Shown here: in pieces, positions 32,601 through 42,100 of the stretch
How the letters are laid out: each line of letters opens with the position of its first letter
Position numbering within the stretch: position 1 is the first letter of the stretch
Origin: Anniella stebbinsi
Lineage: Eukaryota > Chordata > Lepidosauria > Squamata > Anniellidae
Assembly (NCBI GenBank): GCA_029215795.1
Contig: JARDYH010000001.1
Location: 199,585,654 to 199,649,653 of the forward strand
Reading direction: 5' to 3'
DNA: 64,000 nucleotides
Notes under the pieces: generated by a model
Told to the model about the DNA's origin: nothing
What the model saw: the letters and a program-made list of their open reading frames with translations, nothing else
Database searches by the model: none
Made by a program: the position numbers and the translations under genes

Positions 32601-33489
32601 AAAAAAAAAAAAAAAAAAAGTCGTGGTAAGTACCCGACTTTTAAAACCGGAGCTTCAGGGATTTGCTCCTGGATGGCTTCGGGATGCCAGCTGCATCATA
32701 TAGATGACCTGCTGCCACTCCGGATACACCCCGACCGGAGGCAAAACTCTCGTCAAGATGTACCCAGACTGTAATTCCTAAATGGGCAATCTTTTGTCTT
32801 ACAGCGCCTGAGTGGGTAGAAGAAAATAAATCTGGGGGAGCCTGACCCTGACACAACAGGAGAGTGGCTTTTGTCTTGCAAGGAGATCTGCTGGGCAGCT
32901 GATGAGGAAGCAGGATGTGCTTGGATGTAATTTAGACTGCATCCAAACACATAAGAATACAGACAACTGGAGACTGACTGAGGAATCTGTAAGTCAGGCT
33001 GTGAGCTTACTGATGTTACTTGGTTGGGCATTGCCCCCTTTGGGAAATCCCAGTGGGGACATTGCCCCCCTCCGCTACCCCCCTCCCCCCATAGTTTATG
33101 CCCCTGCCTATGCTCAGACCCATGGCATGGGGTATCCCAATACTGTAACTACTTTCGACATGAGGTCGATTCCATTTTTTCATCTAGCCTGCAATGAAGT
33201 CATATACTGCACAATGGGATTCTTTTCTAAATACATGGATCTTCAGGGCCTCAAGCCCCATTCAGCCTCTTTAACGATGTCCTTACACTTACCCCCTATA
33301 CACTATAGGGCTAAAATAGTTGTCAATATGCAGGTATTTGACTGCTTTACGTGTTTTTGCACCAACCCCATTGTTAGGGGGTTCCTCTGGGCATTACAAA
33401 TCTGTCTCCTCTAATTAGGAGTTTCATTCTGGCATGGAGTTTCTCTGTCATGCCACAATCTCTGACATTGAAACCAGTTAAACCAATGG

Positions 33490-33935
33490 CACCTTCAGAT
33501 ATCACATTATTTTTCTTAGAAAGTTGTTTTCTGATGGCTATATCAACACTACGCAGATCAAGTGAATTAGCTGCCTCAGTATTGATGCACCCTACCTGGG
33601 CTTCCACACAGGGCTAGAACTGACAAATTCCATAAGACGCAAGAGTAGCAATGACTCGTGGGGTGGATTGTACATGCTATTAAACTGCCCTACAAGTTGA
33701 AGGGCTTGCACCTCGTTGGTCCAGTAACAGCTAAGTCGATGTGCAGTGCATCGAAGTCCGTATCTTTAGCAGGGGATTGTCGATCCCCTGCTAATATGTT
33801 TATATTTGGTGTTGTTCCCCGCCTCGATCTAGATGGAGAGGCGGGTTAGAAATGAAATAAATAAATATGTAAGGCAGCTATTTGGTATAAGTCCTTTAAC
33901 TTCATTACATGCTACCACTTGATTGTTTGTACCAG
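33490..33935 (+). pseudogene. DIRS tyrosine recombinase remnant
   Basis: SDITLFFLESCFLMAISTLR followed by RSSELAA corresponds to the box with the first catalytic Arg (usually SARRxSEL). PVTAKSMCSASKSVS (about 33720) stands where family members have an H-x-x-R box, here lost. CKAAIW and ITCYHL (33871-33925) give the C-terminal box with the Tyr. An L2 tail at 33800-33870 splits the frame between the last two boxes. Confidence 0.65.
33800..33870 (-). mobile_element. L2-type 3' tail inserted in the recombinase remnant
   Basis: GTTGTTCCCCGCCTCGATCT and GGAGAGGCGGGTT are the minus-strand L2 tail. AATATGT at 33793-33799 is repeated at 33864-33870, a 7-bp target duplication. Removing the insert restores continuity of the ICKAAIW box. 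Confidence 0.75.
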
Positions 33936-34027
33936 GACAAACTGGAATTTGGGGTAAGCAATTTCTTTGTCTTGTGAGGGAACATTGATCTACACCTACC
34001 CTCCACCAGGAATTTAGCTTGTTAATC

Positions 34028-34122
34028 GCCCATATGTGTGATGCACAGAGACCACGAAGAAGAAATGCAGGTTGCTTACCTGTAACCGTAGTTCTTCGAG
34101 TGGTCATCTGTGCATTCACACA
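34028..34122 (+). repeat. DIRS internal complementary region
   Basis: Positions 34028-34064 are the exact reverse complement of the left outer end (28648-28684). Positions 34063-34122 are the exact reverse complement of the right outer end (34341-34400). The junction thus shows the circular left-right joint that DIRS elements use as template and recombination site. Confidence 0.9.
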
Positions 34123-34218
34123 ACCCACCCACCGTCCCCGCTTTGGTGTCGATGTAAATGTACTGTCGATACCGAGCGGTTTCTCTCCTAGTTATGGGGC
34201 CAGCAAGTCGGTCTCTTT

Positions 34219-34400
34219 GAACTGAGGAGAAAGGCGGGAACATGGAGTCAGTAGACAGTGGGGGAGGGGTTCCCGCCAAAAACATTTGCCTTAGCTATAG
34301 AAGTTTCCGAAACAGGCTCCACGCAGGCGCAGAGCCCATATGTGTGAATGCACAGATGACCACTCGAAGAACTACGGTTACAGGTAAGCAACCTGCATTT
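34219..34400 (-). repeat. DIRS right inverted terminal repeat
   Basis: Inverted copy of the left repeat, extended outward by the segment ending CTACGGTTACAGGTAAGCAA then CCTGCATTT. The last 60 bases pair perfectly with 34063-34122. Confidence 0.88.
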
Positions 34401-35571
34401 TGTACTTCGCCCGGAAACTGATTGGCAGCCAGAGATTTTAAAACTGATGTAATGTGGTCACCCCTAGATGTACCGGTGACCAACCTGGCTGCCATATTTT
34501 GAACTAATTGAAGTTTCCGGACTAGGCACAGAGGTAGCCCTATGTACAGCGCATTGCAGAAATCGAGCCTCGAAGTTACCAGCGCGTGCACTACTGATTT
34601 TAGGTCTTCCAACTCTAGGAAGGGGCGCAGCTGGCGTATCAGCCAAAGCTGATAGTAGGCACTCCTGGCAGTCGCATCTATCTGAGCTGTCATTTGGAGA
34701 GACGGATCCAGGAGCACCCCCAAGCTGCGAACACAGTCTTTCAGGGGGAGTGTAACCCCATCCAGAACTGGTTGACACACTTCCAACCCCAGGTTGTGGC
34801 CCTTGACAGTAAGCGCCTCCATCTTGTCTGGATTCAGCTTCAGTTTGTTTTTCCTCATCCAGCCCATTACCGCCTCCAAGCATTCATTCAGAGGAGACAC
34901 ACTATCCTTAGCTGATGCTGTTGTCGAAGGCATAGAGAAATATATTTGGGTGTCATCAGCATACTGATAGCACCCCGCCCCATGCCTCCGGATGATCTCT
35001 CCCAGCGGTTTCATGTATATATTAAACAGCATTGGGGATAGGATGGCACCTTGTGATACACCACATAGCTGCTCCTTCTTTGAAGAGCAACTATCCCCAA
35101 GCATCACCATCTGGAACCTGCCCGAGAGGTAGGACCGGAACCACTGAAGCACAGTGCCCCCGAGTCCCAATTCCCTCAGGCGTTCCAGAAGGATACCATG
35201 GTCGATGGTATCGAAAGCCGCTGAGAGGTCCAGGAGTACCAACAGGGACACACTCCCCCTGTCAATACTTAAGCGTAGATCATCCACTAAGGCGACCATA
35301 GCAGTCTCAACTCCATATCCTGCTCTGAAGCCAGTTTGAAATGGGTCTAGAAAATCTGTATCATCCAAAACTGCTTGCAGTTGGAAGGCAACCGCCCTCT
35401 CGATCACCTTGCCCAAAAATGGAAGATTTGATACTGGCCTATAGTTATTAAAGTCCAGGGGATCCAGGGAGGGCTTTTTTAGAAGTGGCCGTACTACCGC
35501 TTCTTTTAAACATGATGGAAAACTCCCCTCCCTGAGAGATGCATTAATAATATATTGTAAATGATCAAGAA
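34401..35571 (-). pseudogene. L2 LINE reverse transcriptase (5'-truncated), upstream part
   Basis: A long frame encodes FNNYRPVSNLPFLGKVIERA, LLDLSAAFDTIDH, GVSQGAILSPMLFNIYM, the catalytic YADD box (QYADDTQIYF) and LQLVQNMAARLVTGTSRGDH. These are the RT motifs of the CR1/L2 group. The element is cut short upstream near 35571, and the DIRS element ends it at 34401. A small deletion after SVLKSL shifts the frame just before the junction. Endonuclease and ORF1 are absent. Confidence 0.88.
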
Positions 35572-36424
35572 GGTGTTATCATAAAAGAATGGAAATAATA
35601 GTTTATGGTCTTTAAAATGCAATCCCCGTTTTTGTTTTTGTTTTGGATAAGGCTCTTCTTGCTTGATTTATATCATTTGTGAGAAGCTGTTTTCTTTGCT
35701 CTTGTAATGTATTTTAAACAACCGTTTAATTAGATTACAACACAAGAAATAATTGTAGCATTATGCCATGCTTCTGAATAGCAAACAAGTTCAAATTCAC
35801 ATAAGCATGTTTTGTTTCAATGCCAAGTGCTTCTTATCAGGGGATACTATGGAGTCCCCTGGTGAGCTCCAATTAATAGATATGTGACATTGGCAGATTA
35901 CCTCTTTAAATGTAATGAAAAGCTACAAGCTCCTAAAAAAAACCTGGAGAGTACCCATGATTCATAATGTTGTTCTGAAGTAAGTACACTGAATTAATGG
36001 AATTTGTGTGCCAAATTAACTGGGGAACAAGCTTAACCTGATATAATTTACCTTTTCATAATTATAGCTTTGTCACTAGTAAAAGTAATTCACATCCTCT
36101 TTAGGACACTATTAATTGTCTCCAGCCTGCAAGCAGTCATTGGGACTCAACTCCCAGTAGCAGGGAGAAATTTCATCAGTAAAAAATGATTCTTTTTATT
36201 GACATAAAAATGTTGGGGCAGTTACTGACATGTACCCGCAGTTGCTGACATGATTACACATAAAAAAGAAGGCCATGTTACGTTTTTGTGCATTTCGTTG
36301 ATTTTTGTTTAAAGTATTTAGAAAAAAGGTCTGCTTCATATCTAATGTTTTCCTAAATGGAGACAACAAGCAATAGGAAAGCATTGTTTATATACGTATG
36401 CAGCACAGTGCAAGGGTTTGCTTT

Positions 36425-36775
36425 GTAATAGTTTGGCTGCATTCAGATGGTTGTGGGGGCAAAAGAACCTATTGTGGGTTCTTTCTCCACCTCAGAGTGT
36501 GCCAATTTGCATAGTTACCCATGATGCAGCGCGGATTGTCGTGTTGTCCATGCGGTGTGGCAGGCGTGGCTTCTCACTCATCCCATAACCTCTGCTGCAA
36601 GTCATGGGTTGTAGAGTGGGTAAGAAGGTACCCACACCATGCGCCAGGTTCGGATGACACAGCAATCTGCGCTGCATTGCAGATAATTATGTAAATCATG
36701 GTCATGCAGCCATCATTCACGGGGACAGAACCCACGGTGGGTTCTTACACCTCCATGATTGTCTGAACCCTGTCT
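36425..36775. mobile_element. Palindromic DNA-transposon-like repeat
   Basis: GGCTGCATTCAGATGGTTGT and CCTATTGTGGGTTCTT at the left are mirrored by AACCCACGGTGGGTTCTTAC and TGATTGTCTGAACCC at the right. Short subterminal repeats, no coding sequence. Confidence 0.5.
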
Positions 36776-37399
36776 TTATTTACATGCTGCCTTCTGGCTG
36801 AAAAGGCACCCAGAGTGGCTCACAAAAGTTAATACAAATATAAAATACAAACAATATAATAAAATACAGCTTTCAACAAACTTAAAACAGCACCATATCA
36901 ATAACATCTTGAAAACAAAAAACGAAGACCTAAACACATCCCCACCTAAAAGTGGAACCAGTCCCCACCAAAATTTCAAAGAAAGAAGGTGTAACCCCCA
37001 CTCACCTGAGAGTCTGCTCCTGGGGTAGCCAGCAAAGGCAACCACCTTCCAAGCAGCAGCTCCAGGCAAGGGTGGTGGGCAATCCAGGTAGAGATAATGG
37101 TCAGCAGTCTTCTCCCCCTGCATCTTTGTATGTTGTAGTGAATGAATGCAGTTTGAGCAACCAGCATGTGCAGTGGCTGTCTGATCCAGATGCTTGTAGT
37201 AAAGTAAAAATGAACACCATACTACATAGATGATGCTATATTTATACACACTTTCCCCCCACATGGAGATTAACTAGGTTTTTTTAGGGTTTTTTTTTTT
37301 TAATCTCATGTTTGAAGCATTCTTGAAATATTACCAGTTTGAGTAGATATTTAAAGATATTTGAGTTGCATATGCATACTTCTAAGTCACACATGCCTA

Positions 37400-37575
37400 A
37401 AGTAGAGATGTTGAACGTCAGGTCCGTAGGCCAAAACTGACACCCCAGAGGTCCCAATCCAACCCTCCGAGGTTCCCCAGAGGGCCATGCTACCTTCCCC
37501 TGGTTCCACCCCCTTTACCAAGAGATTCTCCAAAATTTGGCCCTTAGGCTGTGAAAAGTTCAACATGCCTTGTCT
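37400..37575. repeat. Probable dispersed repeat fragment
   Basis: The TTGAACGTCAGGTCCGTAGG ... TTTGGCCCTTAGGCTG stretch is GC-richer than its surroundings and reads like a degraded DNA element; the family is not identified. Confidence 0.35.
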
Positions 37576-38219
37576 AAAGCTACTGTTTCCTTCATAGCTT
37601 ACTGTGTCTCTTGGTTTAGTATGATGTGCATAATCAGGCCTAGCAACATTTTGGTTTCATAACTGCATTTAATTACCATATAATGGAACAGTGCTCAAAT
37701 GGATATACATATGTTGTATATTGGTTTTTAGATTCTGGTTCATCATCACATATGTAATTTTTTTTTTTTTTTGCAAAACCTAGGGGCCAGCACCTAAGAG
37801 AAGAGGGAGAGCTAAGTGTGACTAAAAGGAATAATTTTCCTCATTGTGACTTGCCAAGCTTCAGCATCAAAACCTCAGAAAATATGACATAACGTATTAA
37901 AGCGTAGCTGTGAAACAAACAGGATTTTCTCATGGACTTGGTAAAGTTTCATGTGCACTGGCACTTCTAAATAAATAATATGGCAAAAAATGAATTGGGC
38001 TTCAAGAATCTGTTAGTTGGGACAAAGAAGGAAAAAGAGCAATTGACAATATCACAAAAGAAAATAATGACATGAATGCAGTGGAAGAAAATCAAGGAAA
38101 TGGAAGCAGATATAGATACTTCACATTTTCTTACTCACCACAACATTTGAACCACTTATTCTTGTATTCATTTATTATACAATTAATGTTGTAATTTTTT
38201 TTCAATGGAAATCAATGTG

Positions 38220-38790
38220 TTTTTAAAGCCTAGTGGAGTCTAACTAATCATGCACTGGGTTTGGATCACACGATAGTCAACGGTGGGTTAAATAGTCAAC
38301 AGTTGGTTATTGTGTTGTCTATCTGGACTTTATCACACCACAGTTGGTTATTCGGCCGAAATAACCAATGCTGTGCAGAGTTGATTATTTGAACAACCGT
38401 TGATTATCGTGTCATGTGTCGGGCACTGTTAACTATTTTGTCACACACAGTTGGTTATTTTCGATGACTAGAGTCCCTGGCAAGAGTGACCAAAGTGGCA
38501 GCTGCTGCTCTAGTCCAGCTAACAGTACTCGCAATGGCTAATGGGATACTAGCGGGATGATTGATGGGGGAGAGGGTGGGGGATGTGTCAATCATGCACA
38601 CCATTGACTAATACTCAACGCTGGCCTTAATCCACGCCACGGCTGATTATAATAATGTTTTGTGGGGAGTTCCCCCTTGATAATCAACCTTGGAGTTGAC
38701 TATTAACCCACCATTGTCTATTGTGTTGTCTGAACGCAACCGTGGTTACCTGATTATTTTGTCATCACTACCAGGGATGATATTAGTCTA
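38220..38790. mobile_element. Subterminal-repeat-rich DNA element (GTTGGTTATT family)
   Basis: AGTTGGTTATT recurs at several points along with inverted forms such as AATAACCAA, and ends near 38735-38765 with GTTGTCTGAACGCAACCG. Many short inverted pieces suggest a hAT-like non-autonomous element just upstream of TRAK2 exon 2. Confidence 0.5.
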
Positions 38791-38878
38791 TGGGCTACCC
38801 TGCTGTTGTGTTTGTATAGAATCAACACTTTGTTTAGGTTTTAGCTATTAACAGCCATTTCTCTTGTTTTTGATCTAG

Positions 38879-39109
38879 GCAAGACCATAATGTAAAGATC
38901 ATAATATAAGATGCTGTGCAAACTTCAAATATATCATCTTTGGACCTAAATTATTATCCAGCCTTACTCTGCTTTTAAACCAAAGCCATCTTTCAACCAA
39001 AATGAGAAGTAGCAACATGCAATGTGAATACAGGATGTGGTTTTCAAATAACTGAAGTGTAAAGCAAACCTCATGAATTTCAACCACAGAGATTCAGAGA
39101 GCATCACTG
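38879..39109 (+). CDS. TRAK2: TRAK2 exon 2 (5' UTR and start codon)
   Basis: The exon follows TGATCTAG and ends at donor GTAAGT. The coding part starts with ATG at 39073 ([12 protein letters not shown]), aligning to Met19 of the human protein. An in-frame TAA at 39049-39051 closes the frame upstream, so the human start cannot be used. Several upstream ATGs occur, including a 17-codon uORF beginning near 39003. Confidence 0.88.
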
Positions 39110-42100
39110 GTAAGTTGAAAAATCAGTTAAAAGATGCAGGTAGTAGCTTTTAATAGTGCCTAGAAAACGTTTCAAAGCTACAGTCTTCAGTTGCTTCGTT
39201 TTAGAGCTCACTAAACTCAAACTCCCTCCCACAAAGCCTCCTGTAAGTAAAGAAGAGTATCCAAGCATCTTCAGTGGTACAGAAGTTGAAAGAAGGATAA
39301 TTGCAAAGGTGGAGTAAGGGAGGGAGCCATACTAAAATCAAAGAAAGAGATAGGGAATCACAGCTTCTTGCAGATAGGGATGGTGAGTGGGACCAGGGCC
39401 TTGGTGTTCTGCCTTCTGATCCAGTCCATTCAAATGGGGTTGTTGGGGAAGGGCACTTGTGCTTCCCTACAGAGGCTTATTTCATATTTTGAAATGGTTT
39501 GGTTGTTTGTGTTGAAAGGTGGGATAGATATGTATTTAGCCTGGGACCTGATGCAGCCCAACTTTTACTATACGTTACAGAGATATCTGGTCTTCCTTCA
39601 GAAGATTTTTAAAAGTTTGAGTTATCTGATGTGATATACAGCTAGAGTAAAAACATTTCCATTGTTTATTTAGTTAATAATGAATTTTGCTTTTATTGAT
39701 CACCAGAGAAATAACCCCACAAAGAGCTACTTCAGTAGCTTAAGGTCGACAGAGCACCTAATTTCTTACGATGTTACTTTTGTAGAGATGTGAAGGATTG
39801 TGCTGTTTCTAATTAGCCTTGGTTTAATTCAGTATTGACAACCTGTCATGAATGCTTTTGTTGTCAGGAAATTAATGGTTCCTACAGCATTCATCCCCAA
39901 ACTGATTTGTATCATGATGCCTGTGTTTATCTTTAGCTGTTTGTCCTAATGAAGACCTACCTGAAGTAGAACTGGTGAGCATGCTAGAAGAACAGCTTCC
40001 TCAATACAAGCTCCATGTGGATTCTTTATATCTCTCTGAAAATGATGATTGGATCCAGTCTCCAGGCTGCCACAGTCGTGTCCCTGAAACTACTTCTCAT
40101 GTCCTTGCTGAGGAGACCTTCCGTTACATGAGTAAGTGTTTCGGCTTACAGCTGACGATTCCATGCAAATCTAAATGAATTGGTATAATGTAGTCAGAAT
40201 AGTTCACTGATTCTGCTGCTGTATCCAGTTCAAATCTCTATGTGCCTTTTTGTTGGGCGTAGCTTACTTTGGACAAAATGGGAGTTAAAGTAACCTGAAA
40301 ATTTGTAAAGGTTTTGAAGGGTATGAATGCTATGTAATATATTTACAGCACAAATCTGTGCATGTTTACTCAGAAGTCCCATTATATCAGTAGAGCTCAC
40401 TCCTAGGTAAATATGTATAGTATTGGAGCCTCAGCAGTAAATTTAATCCATTGAGTCAGTCTGTAAAAGGAATTGAACGCCCTTTAATAATGATACCCAG
40501 AAGATGTAGTGATGTTTCTTCAGTTGTTGCTGGATAAAGAGTTCATGGCTGTACTCCTATTTGAAACTTACTTCTATGGTCCACTCAATCTGCTAGATTT
40601 CTCTTGGTTTAATGACATACGTACACTTCAAAGGGGAAGGGATTGGCCATTTCAGATAAATAATGCATATGTTTGCAATGTTTATGTATGCAGATAAACA
40701 TATGCAAATATGTTTAACTGCATGTTTGCAAAAAAAACAACATTCATGGAAGGGGGCGTGAGTGATTCCTGAATCTGACAATCCATATAAAAAGTAGATA
40801 CAACTCTGGTGGTAATTCACATTTTATGATGCGTTATTGGATTGTATATAAAGCCATAAATCTTATGAAAGCAATCCAGTGTCACACAAGTTTCCCCTGC
40901 GGCCCCCTGTGCCTCCCCCAAAATCTACCCTGGAAGGTTGAAGGACCCTCCAGGGCAGATTTTGAGGTCGCCCATCAGCCGAAGGATTTCACTGAGTTCC
41001 ACCCTATACAAAAGTATTAAGCAGATTTCTGTTGCCATGAGGACTAGAGTTAAAGATTCAAAGTCAGCATGCAAGGAGCACAGAAGTCCTTCCTGCTTTG
41101 ACAGATTGTTTGTTTATCACTGTTGGTCTAAAGAATCAGAGGTGTGGTTTTTCGTTCAAGGGTTATTTCTGATTTTAAAAACTGTGGGCCCATACTTGGG
41201 CAAACAAATTGTTGAAGAACATTGGAAAAAATCAATAAACATAGGGTATAAAATGACACAGCTTGAGGGAGATGGATTGTTGGTTATACCTGAGCAAATG
41301 ACCTTAGGTTAAGTTCAAGACCCACAAAATAAATAGAGCCTTGCAATCTTTCTGTACAACGCCTGTCGATAACTAAATAACAATATAAGTACTAGTTAAA
41401 TATTGGCTTTTACAACATCTCATACTCTGGGTTTTGATCAATATTTAAGCTGTAATATTGTCATCTAGTGAATAGTTATGTGTACTGTGGGTGTGTTCAG
41501 GTTTCCTTTGTGCTATATACAAATAAAATTTGCTGTTATGAGTGTGCTACCATTTCAAAACAGCTTTATGAAATGTTGGCTATGTTTGATAGACCCCCAG
41601 AGGTACTTAGTAGCCCCCTTACAACACACTAATAATTTGATCTCACTGAAAAGACCAAATCAGCCGCTTGCTCCCTGTTCCCTCTCTCCAAACTGATTAT
41701 TGGTGCTATTGAATACAGTTTGAATAGTTCTTCATGGGACCACCACTTTATACCACAGGAAAGTGGTATAAAAATAATTTGATTAAATGCAATCCTGTTT
41801 TTAGGGGTTATCAGACTAAAAAACATGGACGCAAGTGGATTCTTTGTACATATTTCTTGCAGTGTGTGGTGGAATGTGTGTTACAGGTGAGCATTGTGTT
41901 AGAATAGAAAAAATTGAACCTGCAACGCACTATGCTTAAAATGTGCAGTTGTTTTCTACTCATAGACTGAATGGTGCTAATGGCAATTTTTTGAAGTTAT
42001 TTTATCTACTTTGGCTTTTCTGGTTAGATCACTCTTAGGTACCAGTTGAATCCATAGCTAGTTAAAATGTATCCTTTTTCATAATAGCATATTAGAAAAT

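Larger units (their letters stand above)
28648..34400 (+). mobile_element. DIRS-type tyrosine-recombinase retrotransposon
   Basis: Structure: left inverted terminal repeat from 28648, right inverted terminal repeat ending at 34400, and an internal complementary region at 28028+6000 (34028-34122) whose two halves are exact complements of the left and right outer ends. This layout is diagnostic of DIRS elements, which integrate a circular intermediate with a tyrosine recombinase and leave no long target duplication. Inside, in order: a Cys-motif remnant (about 29165), tandem arrays, RT remnants (PVLDLRWL, PYLDNWL, SWWPRQ) and recombinase remnants (LRRSSELAA; CKAAIW...CYHL). It lies within an L2 LINE; flanking L2 frames resume on both sides. 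Confidence 0.88.
16921..38878 (+). other. TRAK2 intron 1 overview
   Basis: About 22 kb from donor 16921 to acceptor 38878. Apart from the listed elements, including the DIRS/L2 nest at 28.2-35.6 kb, I see only AT-rich unique sequence and no exon-like frame with splice signals. Stretches such as 24.6-25.7, 26.3-28.1 and 35.6-36.4 kb show nothing recognisable. Confidence 0.6.

Noticed and set aside
34063..34400. Separate 338-bp MITE with perfect 60-bp ends
   Set aside because: Its left end is better explained as the right half of the DIRS internal complementary region, since the adjoining 34028-34064 complements the left terminus of the same element.
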